A stretch of 64,000 nucleotides of DNA from Dirofilaria immitis (lineage: Eukaryota; Nematoda; Chromadorea; Rhabditida; Onchocercidae), in the NCBI GenBank assembly GCA_024305405.1, contig JAKNDB010000092.1:4121501-4185500 (forward strand), read 5' to 3'. The notes beneath the pieces are model-generated. The model made no database searches, had not been told where the DNA came from, and worked only from the letters and a program-made list of their open reading frames with translations. The position numbers and the translations under genes are program-made. Positions 13,494 through 26,599 of the stretch are shown here, piece after piece. Numbering within the stretch: position 1 is the first letter of the stretch; each line of letters begins with the position of its first letter.

Positions 13494-16487
13494 TTACAAT
13501 GATACTTTTATAGGATTTAGTACATTTTCGCCCGTCTTCATAACTCGATCGACTTTGTTCTGATTTACGTAAATCCATGGCCGCACTGTAAATACATATA
13601 AAATTTTCTAAAAGCGAAACTTGAAAATTCGTCATCACTAAGTTGTACTTAAAGAAATATGTTACTCGAAGTTTTTTACCCTTGAATTCAGTTCGTTTAA
13701 TTACTAACTGTTATTTCTTTCCCTTAAATTAGGTCCGTTTAATTACTTTTATTCCATTCTATAAAAATTCTACCTACTTGTTTTTCCTGTTTAATGTGAG
13801 TACAAAAAAACTGGCATAAACGTCATTTTATCAAATGGGATTCAATTACAATAAGTAGTGAAACGGAGTTCCAGCCCAAACTATCATTACGTACCAAATA
13901 GTTGATATCATTAATATCGAAGAGTGAGTATTACTCATTTTAGGTTTTTTTTTTTAAACAGCAAAATTAGTTAAAATGATGATATGTAAAATTAGATTCG
14001 ACTATTGGCAGATTTATTTCATGTTCCCTTCAGAACGACACAACTTACCAGCTGTTCCGCATGGTCTGCCATCCGTTCCTTCACACACACGTCCTCCCCA
14101 GTCATAATGTCCCAGTTTTTCGTTGCATAAACAAAAAATCTGAAAGTCAGTTTAAAAAGCTTTTCAATACTTGACATTCGATTTCACACAATGAGAAAAA
14201 GGAACTGCAAACTTTCGTTTTAAAGCTGAGATTAAGAAAAATATGAAATTTTTCTCGCTTTTTTCAAAAATAAGAGATAATAGAATGGATTGCAAGCTAA
14301 ATCATTTCCTCCTAAAAAAGGTAAAGCTCACTTTTCCTCGATGATCATTCAAAGACAACCATTTCATGGGCCAAATAAAGTGACCGAAACTGCAATCCAT
14401 TTTCTCCGTTGCTCCATCATCACTAATAGTGCCGGGTGTCAATATTTTATGCTTCATGATATGCTTATCATTGAACAAAATTTTCCTACATTTACGACAT
14501 CGATATTCGACATTCATGGAATCGACCGAATCTGGCGATTTTTCATCCGCATAAAATGTCGCAGACGATGCTAAATATTAATTTATGTCAATATTTTTAT
14601 TTATTACAAAATGTACATGTACATTATACGATAAAACATTAAATACCGCAAAGTGTGGCGGTCTTCCGACTTTAATAGTTTAGATGCCAAACTGATGCTG
14701 CTATAATATAGGATTTGCTACATCAAATTCATATTGCAATATGACCGTGAATTATTCATTACACAAGTAAGACTTCATGCTAATCTGAGAAGTTTGTAAA
14801 GTTCGTCTTGTATCGATGTTACACTAATATTACAGAGAGTTAAGCTATTAAGTTGATAATACCATCAGTTGAGGAGATATTCAATAACCACTTTTTGTAT
14901 AATGGACATTGCGAAATAACATGAATATTGGCAACAAAATGACAATTTTCGAATATTTGTAGCTGTCGCATAAAACCATCATTTGGTCTGGATCACGACA
15001 ATATAACAATAAAATTCGAAAATTGATGTTAAGAAATTAGAGTTTTTGGAAGGAAATTCTTTTGTTCTCTACCACTTAAAAAAAAAAAAAGAAAAACGGT
15101 TGCCATACAAAGTACGATCAAAAATGTTTTAAGATAATTGTACTGTCTTTTAACAGATATATCTATTAACGCAAGTATCAATTCATAGAATTTAATGAAA
15201 ATAAAACGAATTATTAGAAGGTAGATGATTCACAGTGCTACTGGTCGTATTTTTGTATGTATCCAACAGCTTTTGTCGATGACCATTGGAATTTTTGCAT
15301 TAGATAAGCAGCAACAACAAATACTGAACGTGATATGCCAGCTTCACTGAAAAAATTTGTTCATAAGAAAAATCCTATATTATTAATTTCATATTAGTCA
15401 CATACCATAATATTACAATATGCCTAGAATCTAAATTTGAAAAAAAAATTAAAGTTTAATCAAATATTATTTTTCATCCACAAAAAAACTAAAGATATTT
15501 ATCTCATTGATTGAACTGTTTATGATTGAATACATTTATACAAAAACTTTTTGCTGTTAGTTTTGTATGACGAATGTTGCCGACTTACAAATTTCACAAG
15601 AAATTAAAGCTCAAATATAACACGACGAGAGAAAACAGCAAGGAAGAAATAAACAAATCAGACAGTTGCACCAATCAAAAATTCAGTCCAAACGTACCAG
15701 TGTACAAGAATTCGTCCATTATTCTCAATAGTTGTTTTGATGAACATTATTGCATTCGCTACAACACGTAGAGATCGATGTCAGATAGTGGAAACGTATA
15801 TGTAACTTTTCTATCATATAGAATACTTTATATTTTATTAATTTCAATATTTAATATAAAAGTACTAAAAACAAATTGAATCAGAACAAATAAGCGAAAG
15901 AGAGTGACAGTGTTTCAGAAGTAATATCTTCCAATTTTTTTGTTCCATAATTGTATCCAAACTTTTTACCTTTCTTCCAAAATAAAAAAATATTCAAACA
16001 AATACTTAATAAATCTCCCGCAAACATATCTTGTGTAGCCATATCTAGTGCAAAAATAAACATATAAGATATCCCAATAATTTGTTTTACCACCGGAATA
16101 CTTTCTGCTGCTATCGTGAGTATATGGCTAATCTAAAAGAATATTTATATCGGAAGATCTTGAAATTTAAAAATATTAATCACTGTTACGAAGCGTGAAG
16201 AAATTACTTTATGAAAATTATGAAACTATTTTTCTAAAAATTATAAAAAAAGCTTTTTAAGTCGAAAAATTAAGCAAAACAACTGAATTCTGAAAATGAA
16301 AAAGTCTATGCAATTTAAGAAAAATAATTTTATGTAAATTTTAAAGCTGAGAAGACAAAAGATAAATAATATAAAAATAATAAAAATCGCAAACCTTTAA
16401 TTCGTTTCTAAGTCGATCAATCCTAAACTCATCCAAAACATCATGCACACCACTCAAATATAAATTTTCGATTATTTTATCAATCAT
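13494..16487 (-). CDS. DUSP12: DUSP12/YVH1-type dual-specificity phosphatase
   Basis: Dual-specificity protein phosphatase with a C-terminal zinc-binding domain; relatives act in 60S ribosome maturation and stress survival. Eight exons in transcription order: 16487-16395, 16132-16006, 15758-15698, 15346-15242, 14987-14863, 14570-14332, 14139-14049, 13585-13494, summing to 933 nt or 310 residues with every phase closing. The N-terminus MIDKIIENLYLSGVHDV starts the phosphatase fold; the active-site loop HCEAGISRS is split across the third intron after HC. The zinc domain shows EYRCRKCRKILF, then C-L-C-N-E-K-L-G and the end motif VRPWIYVNQNKVDRV typical of DUSP12. The second zinc knuckle reads CxC where relatives have CxxC. 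Start chosen at the ATG 16487 that begins the conserved domain; a possible SL acceptor lies just upstream. Confidence 0.93.
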
Positions 16488-18423
16488 TCCCTTTCTTTCC
16501 ACAATGCAAATAATTCCTCCTATTACAGAATAATTTGTGAATAACAAAAAAATTTCTCATGAAAATAATAATAAACTTTTCAAGTTCAATACTTTGAAGT
16601 ATTTCAAGATAAATATTATGCTTAAGTGAACAACGGCAAACTAGAAACCTTCCTAACCAGCATATCACTAGCATACCTAGCAGGACTAAAGCAGCAAACA
16701 TCTTTCCATCTCAATACCAGAATTCAAGCTTCCTCGCGTGATCCTATATCAACTTGATCGACTACTGTGTAAATCTCAATCCCATCTCATGCTTTCCTCC
16801 CTAGCAAATTAAATTATTCGAAGATTCATCAGGCGAGAGAAGAGGATATGATGGCTAGTAATTTGAATGGTATACACACGTATTTATACGTAATTGATAT
16901 AAATACCTATGTAGTAGAGAGACTTGTACACGTAATGTATATATATAGTATACAGTGCACATGCGTATACGTACGCATATATAAACGTGATATACATATA
17001 TAGCGCGTGTATATATCCGCGATACATACATATGTGTAGATTTTTATAAGTGTGTTGTGTTATGCATAAGAAGGAAAATTTGAAGGATAGGACTCGTATA
17101 TTCGGTGCTCTGTGTATAAAAAGAATATGAGAATAAAAAAATGAGCGGACATTACGAAACAGGGACCACGTAGATAGAACATTGTAAGACATAGCAAATT
17201 CACGTATACGTATGTGATAGAAACAGGAAAGAAGGATAGAAAATGATCGATGGATAGATTTAAATAACCACCGATATATTTGAATGATCTCCAATAAATT
17301 CAAATTTATCCTGACATAATAGAATTCGATTTAATTCTTACACTAAAATATAATTATTTATGAATTATTTTCTCATTCACCAAAAATTTTTATATAGACT
17401 CTTTGATCTTGTATGTTAGAGACTGATGTATCTTTGATCTTAGCAAACGCCGAATTCAATAATAAAGTCTAAAACTAACTTTAATAAATGGTCATTAGAA
17501 TATTAGAATATTCGGATTGAAATGTAATATCAAATATGTAGTTGGAATTTAAATAATGAAATTAATATGGGATATGAAAATATATCATGGATTTAAAAAT
17601 AAACAGATCTTATGTGCTGATAATTGAATTAAACTATCGAAACTAAAAAACTTTGTCTGAGATACACTTGACATTAACAAATTCTAAAAGTCGAGCAAAA
17701 TTTCCAAAAAGTAAATTATCTATAAAATATTAATCGATTTTTTCAAATTTCGATTGAGTGCTTATTGATAGGTTAGCGTCAATTATATTATTTATTAAAT
17801 TTAATTAATCGAAATTTAAAATTGATAAAAACCAATTCAATCCGAACTTGAGACTGAAAACAGGGTTAGATTTAGCTGAAGGATATAAAATTTTTGAGAT
17901 AATTAAATGTTTTTAATATATTTTTAAATAATTATATAATTAAATAATAAAAAATAATTACATATAAAAAGATATTTAAATAATTGCTAATTTTCTATCA
18001 ATCTTTTCAGCATTTTTTTTCTTTTGTTTCTTATTATTTTCATAATTCATTGGAAGGTACATTTTGTTATAAAAAGATTTTTATTATAAAAATAATTGCT
18101 GTTTAGTAACAGCCTGTGATAACTAATCGTATCATATCGTTGAGTTATTCTATTGAATCTTTTTAAATTTCATTTTGAATGAAAAAAGATTAAATATGCC
18201 ATTTCCTTTCATACGTTAGATTAAAAAGTTTTGGTACAAAAGCACAAACTTTATTATTCGATTGTTTATCAATGACAACAATAACATATTTTTTTATGCC
18301 TTAAAAAGTAAATAATTTTTTTCTTTTTTTTTGAAAGGCATAGCAAATTTATCCAATACTTTATAAAAGCCGATGATAATTCATAACATTTCGATAAATT
18401 TCATTTTTCATTCAATTTTGTCA
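16488..18423. other. intergenic region with alternating-pyrimidine/purine TA-rich repeats
   Basis: Between the DUSP12 start and the lectin start. The part 16870-17050 is rich in TATA/TACG/CATA steps (imperfect microsatellite-like), which creates a long but compositionally skewed minus-strand open frame at 16884-17303. A 73-codon minus frame at 16480-16701 begins with a hydrophobic stretch but overlaps the DUSP12 leader in another frame. Nothing else recognised. Confidence 0.5.
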
Positions 18424-18430
18424 GCTAAAT

Positions 18431-21146
18431 ATGGAGAACTGTATGTTGTGGTACGCTATTCATTTGGTATTTGTATTATTTGGCCCAGTTTATTTTGCAG
18501 GTTAGTTAACAATCCTAATCAGTATTCTGTTTCCTCTTAGTAAAAAAAAAAAACTTGTTGAACGTTAACCAATTTTGAAAGATTCATTACAGCTGGTTTC
18601 TGATGCTTTCAGTTGGTTTTCTTTAATAAAAATTGATACTATTATTTTGATAACAATTATATAAATAGTTCTCGGTAATGATAACAATGATGATATATTT
18701 TTCTTTTTTCCTTTACACTTTTTCTATTTTACTCTTCTTATCATATCTTTCAGTCATGAGCAAAATTATAAATTCTTATCACGTTTTTGATGGGAACAAA
18801 GTGATAAAGAAGGGTGATAAAGTAGTTGTGATCATGCAATTCAAATAATTCACAAATAATAATAATCATTTCAAATTATAGCAGTTATTTGTATAATAAT
18901 TAAACTAGAAGTCACAGTTAACTTGCACAATCATAACTGTCTATTTATTAATTATTGAAATAGTAACTATAAAACAACGAAACAATTGCATATATAAATT
19001 TAATCTTTTTTAAGATCAACTGAACTCAACAAAGTTATCCCCTGTTTTTTCAGCACTTTCTGATTCAAATAACGCATCAACGTTTAATACCACTGCATTA
19101 ATGAATGTAGAAAAGTTTTCCGGGACTCAATCAGTCATAAGTGAGGTATCTTCAAATAAAAACTGTACTGATATTCCAACTGCTCGCAATACTAATTATT
19201 TGACGAACGAAACATCAAATAGTGATAAATTAAAAAATGAAACTGATTTGATCGAAACTGTTTCACTTCTCACTGAGCTCGATTTTGAAAAAGACTAACA
19301 AGCTAATCTCAGAATTGGATGCAAATGTGACCAATTCAAATTTTCTAATTACATCAGAAAATAAAAATTCCACTTTGATAGAATTGTTGAATGTTGAGAA
19401 CAGCATGGGTTTGCTTCCGGAATCAGTATCATTACAGAATACGACGCAAAACGATACATCTGAATCCGTGAATATTCCTCCTCCTAAGGTTGTCTCTATC
19501 AAAGCGATACCAGCATTAAAAGTATTAAAAACAGTTAAAAAATGGATTCTGAACTTAATGCAAATGTCTCCAGTGCAAATTTGAATCATTTGACATGCAT
19601 GAATCATATGCATACGCTGAAATCTGCTAATCAAATGTTCCCGATAAAAACGTGGTTTTCATTGCAAATTCACCATCTTTAAAGTTGAACTTTCGAAGAC
19701 TTCTTGAAAGAATCCATGATGCATTCGATGCATTATTGCAATTTCGAATAACAATGTTAAGCAACAATATTACAGTGGTTGATAATATTAATAAAATTCT
19801 GGTTCAGATTAACAATTCCAGTGTTGCTGATAGCAGAAGTAAAAATTTCCATTTTTTTTTAATTTTAGCAATAGATAGGAAGTTTTAGATATTATTCTAT
19901 AAGCAAAGATTATTGGTTGTTTGTTATTTATTTTGAATGGATAGAAAAAAGGAGATGTTGGAAAAAGGATATTCCGATTAATCATATATTTAAGTTCAAT
20001 ATTATATTTATTTGATTATTCATTTATTTTCAATTGTTTTCCAGATTTTTGCCCAAAACAGTGGGTATATTTTGCTGCTACGAATTCATGTTATTTCATG
20101 GCAAGTTCTTTAAATAACATTATTTTGAAGTATTTTTGTTAATTAGTCAGATCATACTGGCATCTAACAGCAAACTGATCGAATAATACATATACTACTT
20201 AATCGACTGAATAATCTATCATAAACCAAAAATAATTGTAAATCGGAAAATCTTCAATTATTAAAATGAATAAAATTAAGAACTTGAAATTAAAAAATAA
20301 TTCTTTCTTTTAAGTGCAAATTTTTTTAAGGAATGTATTGAAAAATAAAAGTGTGAATGTTATTATATAGACTTCTTTATGAAATAGAGAAATTAAGATG
20401 ATTAGGAAAGAAAATTTAGGAACAAAATTCGACCGTTCATAATAGTGATTTGACAACATGTTCAATATATGATATATTCCTATCGTTCATCAATGATTCT
20501 AATGAAGTGGACTTTATTCGCGGTATTTATCATTTTATGTTATCATTATAACTTTGTCTTTTCTTTCTCTCATCTTTTGTTAATTAAACTTCACAAAAAA
20601 GTATATGTTCACGAATTCTTGAAAGATAAGTGTTGGCGTATGCCAGCGATAACTTCTGATAGAGCCGCGTAAAGCTATATTAGTCATACGTGTAATTCTT
20701 ATGTTAACATATTTCATTCCATTCTATTTGAATTGAACTAATGAAATATATTATCAGTAAATTTTGAAACTTCACATTTAAAATTAACTAATAATTCTTC
20801 GAATTTATATTAAATTTAATTTGCGGAAAAGAAAACTTCAGAATTGGTTGGAAACGATACATATTTGATCGATTTGCTTAAAGAACAATACCAGTGGTAT
20901 TGGATTAACAATTATGCTGAATTAAATTATACAAATTGGCGTCAAATACAATCAAAAAATTGTTGCGAAATGGATATGAATTGTATCACAATAAATTCGA
21001 ACAAAACGATAGACGATCAATGGAATAATATCGATTGCAATATTTCTCGAGCAAGAATTCTCTGCAAAAGAAACTTTAATTTACATATTTATTTTCCAGC
21101 CATCATTGCCATTAATTATTTGTTCGTTTTTAAAATGACTGCATGA
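18431..21146 (+). CDS. divergent C-type lectin-like protein with Asn/Thr-rich stalk
   Basis: Probably a secreted or surface C-type-lectin-fold protein. Proposed exons: 18431-18500 (signal peptide LVFVLFGPVYFA), 19054-19838 (stalk), 20045-20104, 20602-20637, 20842-21146. The stalk has many N-x-S/T sites (NKNCT, NETS, NDTS, NNITV) and a repeated motif SELDANVTNSNFLIT / SELNANVSSANLNHLT. The lectin domain shows CPKQWVYFAATNSCYF near its start, LNYTNW, DDQWNNIDCN and RILCKR at its end, matching the WND/C pattern of the fold; the calcium-binding EPN/QPD-type motif is not evident. A hydrophobic tail (FPAIIAINYLFVF) ends the protein and may be a membrane or GPI-type signal. The stalk exon changes frame three times, each time at an A run (19288-19292, 19537-19542, 19646-19650). 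The 36-bp fourth exon is inferred from phase only. Confidence 0.7.
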
Positions 21147-22239
21147 GTAATTTATTAATATTTGAGCATCTGATTATAAATTGAATTAAATAACAAAGAA
21201 TTAATATTTGCTTCATCGAATGTATTATTGTTTCAATTTAAATAAATGAATAAATCCTAAACGAAATAGTTTGTTTTCAAATAAATAAGTTTGAATTTAA
21301 AATCTTATTGGAATAAATCAAATTCAAATATTTAGTGATTCGAGTCAAAATTGCCAAGAAAAGATTAATATATATTTTTTGATCATAGTAGCGCTTTTGA
21401 TAAAAAATTATATTCTTAATTATCTATTATCATTTAATAATGATGGCTTAAACTTTTACTATTTCAATTATTAGGAATATTGGAATTTACTAGTTTAATT
21501 AAGAGAAACATTAGACTCTTCAATATCTTCAAAATGATATCGCTGATAATTAATAAGACCGAAACCATCGTTTACGGTCAAAAACAAACAGATGCTATTA
21601 TGTCAGGTGCAGATACAACGGAACTTCGTAACTTCATGTGCTATCATGATGAGCACGGATACGATGGAATAACGTATTCGCAACAGATGCTTTTGTGGAT
21701 TCAGAATTTCATTTTTTCCAACAACAAAAAACACGCATTACAAAAAAAGAAAAGAAAATAGAAACGGATAGATACTTCAATGAACTGTTATTGGAATTTT
21801 TCTGTCGACAATTACACTTTTGAATTAATCGATTTATAAGAATGTATATAATATTGAAATATATGAAATGAAAATATATATACATATACACACACAAACA
21901 CATACATGCTGTACAAATAATCCATAGCCTTTATTATAAATTCTTTTGTTGGACTTAAATTCGGGTTTTAATAAATGCAATATTTTTCCCGATTTATTTT
22001 TAAGTTTGTGAAATTAACTTTTTCTGTAAACTATATTAAGTAATAAATCAATTAATAAAATCTATCTTTAAATATTACGCATCTTTTAAAAGCTACTAGA
22101 CATTCTTTTCAACATGATCTTTTATACTTGAAAAATAAAATTAAGAATTTGTTATCACTTTTATAAGTGTTGTCGGGTAAGTGTGTTAAGTTTCCTTTTT
22201 TCAGTTGTTGTCAAATATATTCTGTTAAGATATAATTAC
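21147..22239 (+). other. gap between lectin and bestrophin, with one coding-like ORF
   Basis: Contains an open frame from about 21480 to 21761; its first ATG is 21534 and it is preceded by an ATTATTAG acceptor-like site. The translated middle (MSGADTTELRNFMCYHDEHG) has balanced composition and looks more protein-like than most chance ORFs, and the end is lysine-rich. No family recognised; it could be a small gene or an extra exon. A short TA/CA microsatellite lies at 21870-21905. Confidence 0.3.
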
Positions 22240-22276
22240 AGGTACCACAAAAGTACACCTAAATAAAGAGTCAAAA

Positions 22277-25200
22277 ATGACAGTATCGTACCATTTAGAA
22301 TTAGCATCTATATCACGATTCGCAATTTCTCGTGTATTATTTCGATGGAAAGGCAGTGTTTGGAAGCATATCTATAAGGAGTTGCTAGTTTGGATTACAA
22401 TTTTTCTATCTATTTCATTCTTTTATCGATCAAACTACTTCCTTAATGCTCAACAAAAATGTACATATTTTTGCAATTATTTTATTTATCATAATAAAAT
22501 TATATTAAATTATTACTAACACAATATTAAATCACATAAAAATTAGAAATATATAATTTATTAATATTTGCAAATTTTATTTTCATTTCATTTAATAAAA
22601 TAAAATGAAAATATTTAAAAATTTTAATTTTATTTATTTCAGTATTTTCGAAAATCTAGCCGTTTATTTTGATACACGGTTGGAATACATACCTATTACA
22701 TTCATTCTTGGTTTTTTCGTCGACACGATATTATCACGATGGTCCGATATTTTCGTGAATATGGGTTATATTGAATCGTGAGTTTTTTTCGGGAACAATC
22801 TTTCACAAGTGAATTTGCGAAAATGTGCAATACCTATGAAAATTTCTCGAAGAAGAAATTGATGAAAATAGTTTTAGAATATGCTTTAAAATCCATTTGA
22901 TAAGATAGTAAGGGTTGTTTAAAATTTGCTTAAGTTAAAAGAGAGTTTTATTTGCAGATATGCATTGTTTATCACTAATTATATTAATGGTGAAAGCGAG
23001 AATGCGAAACAATTACGTCGAACTATGGTTCGATATCTATGCCTTACGCAGGTTTTTGTTTTTCGAGATATTAGTGTTCCAGTACGAAAGCGTTTCCCGA
23101 CTACTGATAGCATGATCGATGCTGGTAGGTTCTCTTATTCATTTAGTTATTGATGTTGAAGAATTTGTAAAAGGAAATGATAATCATATGAGTTTAACAA
23201 AGATTTTTATGATAAAGATTTGTTTTTAAAAATAATTGCACTTTTTTAAATTGTAACATTCGAAACAAAAAACATTATTTATGATTAATGTATGTGAATA
23301 TTTGAAAGGACGTAAAAATGGCGTTATTTGCGCAACTATAGCCAAACATTCTATGCAAATATCATGGTATTAATTGTTTCTATAGGAATTCTTCTGAAGG
23401 AAGAAAAAGAGAAATTGGATTTAATCGAACTTCAATACAACAGATACTGGGTTCCGATACGATGGATCCATGCTGCTGCATTGGATGCGCGAAAGGACGA
23501 AATAATTACTTCAGATTTATTTTATTGGAAATTGTGCGCTGTAAAAATTTTCCAATTTTCAACAATCATTTGACTTCATTTTTTAATTTGAAATTTCAAA
23601 ATTTTATTTCATCCGATACTTTGGATATTTAAAACAGAATTTTAGGAAGCCGATAATTTCCGTTACAATTTACAACTTTTATGCAATTATGATTGGGTGC
23701 CTATACCATTGATCTATTCGCAGGTATAATTTTCCTCCATTTTCCGCGCTTTTTCTATTTTAAATTTAGGATATATGTACATATATATATAATGTTTAAA
23801 CCTGTTAAAGAGGATCTATGGGAGGGCAAGTCTCGTAGCAGAAACCGCAGTAATTTCGATTTTAAAAGTGTATATCGTTATTGCTCATAAGTTTGATTTG
23901 CTCTCAGCATGCATTGTATGAAAACTGAGTTTCTAGGCTAATATTGCCGGTTTTCCCATTTTCTCCCTAGCTATTTCTGACTTAATACATTATTATTACC
24001 TATGTAAATCATAAAGCAAAATATTAAATGAAATGATCACTTCAGTTGCATTTTTTTTAAGTTACTTGCCATCAGAATAAATTAAACTGACACGATGAAG
24101 CCTTCTTTGATATAATTTCTTCGCGATGATTATTTTAAACATCTTATCCATCTCATCCAAATCAAATGGCATTTATAAATAACAAAATTTAGGTAGTATT
24201 TTTGGCAGTTTATATTCATTTCCTTATATGTCTTGTCAGCCGACAATTAGTCGTCAGCAACGATGCTCTCAGAAATGACGTTAGTTAGCTATTTTCCTTC
24301 ATTTTGATGATTAAATTGAATTGAATTTTTGATTCAAAATACTCGGCTGTATGTGGAATATCTAAATATGAGCAATCTGTTTGTGCTTGTGTTTGAATTT
24401 TGTTATCATTTTGAAGTGATAATAGACAACTAGAAATAATCAAGAAATGAGACAAGCAATTTAAGTTTGATCGCAACAAAATTTGAATAAAAGAAGTTAG
24501 TAATTTCCAACATAAGAGCTATTTATTTGAGTTTTGAAATCAATCAATTGTGCTTATTCCCAAGTATTATTTACTTAACTTCTTGTACGGCTCTTCTATA
24601 AGGTTATACCATATGAAGAAAATGATGAACTGTCAAAATAAATCGATAATAGATCAAACTCTTTTTACAGCTTGATCTAATAGTACCAGTTATGACTATC
24701 ATACAATTCATATTTTTTATTGGTTGGTTAAAAGTCGCACAAGCGCTGCTTAATCCATTCGGTGATGACGATGACGACTTCGAGTGCAATTATCTTATTG
24801 ATAAAAATCTTACTGTGAGACTTTTACCAGTTTCGAAGTTTTTAAATGAGTTCAACTGTTCGATCCTCTCAGCAATACTGCAACTCTACTCCAATCATGA
24901 TAATTTAACTGGGATTTAAATTAATATCGCTGTTTTCGTCAAAGCATTATTCCATTATTTCTTCGGAATATCCTATATTACGTAATATTTTCCAAAATGA
25001 TATGAAGAGCAACTTCCGTCTATCTAAACTTGTCTGCTCAGATTAAGAGAACGGAAGTCAGTTCTTGTGATAGTTCAGCAATGGAATAAAAATTTGCTTT
25101 CACAGCAAAAAAAGCATTAAATTCCTTTAAATGAAATATTTAGACAAGTTTTGCATCGCCGACAACTATAATCACGTACCAGAAGTGCAGGCTGATATTT

Positions 25201-25551
25201 TTGGCGGAATCATAAAGCAATTACTGCTCTTACAAATATTCGTTTAATTGAACCTGTTGAAAATTTAAAGTATGCTTTTTAATTTTATATAATATCCAAT
25301 ATTAGAATCATCCACGGACCATAGTACCGCCGCAAGTGCAGTATCTATATGGTTCCTCTCTTCAGTCACATCATTTAAATTTATATTGGACTCACCTGTA
25401 TCCAAAATTGTCTCCCATTCATTTGATTTTAAGACTAGAGTTAACAAACGAACAAGGAGAAACGATAAACTATCGTTCGCAATCGGCTTCTTTCCAGAAG
25501 TTATCACGAACTTCACAGTGTGCTAATCAAGACAGAGACAAGTTAGAATAA
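22277..25551 (+). CDS. bestrophin-family chloride channel
   Basis: Bestrophins are pentameric calcium-activated anion channels. Exons: 22277-22460, 22643-22777, 22958-23124, 23386-23540, 23646-23723, 24193-24279, 24671-24814, 25149-25269, and a tail near 25320-25551. Diagnostic segments in order: [104 protein letters not shown] and then the acidic calcium clasp [16 protein letters not shown]. Two one-base breaks: exon 1 needs one more A (run 22455-22459) to join exon 2 in phase, and exon 8 needs one more T (run 25198-25202) to read DIFW. The last junction is not resolved. The start follows an AATTACAG acceptor-like site. Nematodes carry many bestrophin paralogues, so no symbol is given. Confidence 0.9.
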
Positions 25552-26042
25552 TTATTCTCATAATTATACGAAAAATTATAATAAGCATAGATTTATATCG
25601 TAATTTTACAATGATTTCCTAACGAAGAGAAACCAGAAAGAGCGAATGCTTAATGCAAATTAATTTGGACATTAGACATTATGCATCCTAAAAATTTTTA
25701 AAGCTTACTTAAAAATCCAAATGTTTTTCTTGATTCAAAGTATCAAATTAAAACTGCTGAAAATTTTAATGAAAAAAGAAAGGACATGATACTTGCGAAA
25801 ATTCAATGCAACAGCTCATTCAAAGTAGATTTAATATTATATACAATTGCAGAACAATGAAAGGTTATCAAACATCATCAATATACAACGACCTCACCAT
25901 TAATGATCTACACAAAATTATGAATATTAATATGTCGCACAACTGTAAGCTACTATGTGTTTTCGTTTCATATAGAACAGCAAATATGCCAAAATCTTTT
26001 AATAGCTAAGTAAGCTTTCAGAATAATTTAGATATAATTTAG

Positions 26043-26228
26043 TCCATCAATGAGCATCATACAAATATCAAAAATGAAGTCTTTTTTCAAGATCGTTCTG
26101 GGAAATTAATCAACCAGCCATCGGTACAACTGGCGCAGTACAGTACACCGCGAATTAGTTATTTCGTATCAGTTGATCCGAGCATGAACAAAGACAACAG
26201 CAATGAAGTGAAGATTACTCGATTGTGA
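26043..26228 (+). other. coding-like 62-codon segment, possibly a bestrophin tail exon
   Basis: Follows an ATTTAG acceptor and is open to TGA at 26226. The translation (…QPSVQLAQYSTPRISYFVS…) is a polar, disordered-looking tail of a kind common after the bestrophin core. Phase with the preceding bestrophin tail could not be settled, and the rest of 25560-26590 shows no recognised gene. Confidence 0.3.
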
Positions 26229-26599
26229 ATTTTCAATCCAATCTTCAAATTTGCTCCAAACGAAGAATTAAGAAATGGATATTTTTCTTCGGCATCCAAC
26301 AAATTACTTGTACTAATTCATTTTTCTCAAAAATGCTTCCATTTTCTAATATTATGTATTTGGAAGATGCATGGATGACTCACTCAGTAACTATTTCAAA
26401 AATATTGTTTAAAATTATGTAAATGAATTCTGATTTGCATGGTAGTATTGAACATCAACATTCGAACTAATGGAGAAATGGAGCTGAAATTTAAGAAAAC
26501 TGATAGATACTCATCACTAAATTCAAAACTTATGATGAATAGCTATTCCTCTGGAAATGCATTAAGGAACGAAGAAGAAAATGGAATAAGATGATAAAC

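Noticed and set aside
15242..15346. Apparent frameshift after the DUSP12 active-site exon
   Set aside because: A GTAGCA donor in phase 2 joins the next exon at 14987 and reads Q-P-N-D-G-F, so the gene is intact.
16480..16701. 73-codon minus ORF beginning with a hydrophobic, signal-like stretch
   Set aside because: Overlaps the DUSP12 leader in another frame and has no partner exons; could at most be an upstream ORF.
16884..17303. 139-codon minus-strand ORF
   Set aside because: Created by TA/CA-rich simple sequence; the product is a Tyr/Ile/His-rich low-complexity string.
20101..20106. GC splice donor (ATG/GCAAGT) in the lectin gene
   Set aside because: Phase 0 does not fit the next exon; the GT three bases further on (after ATGGCAA) does.
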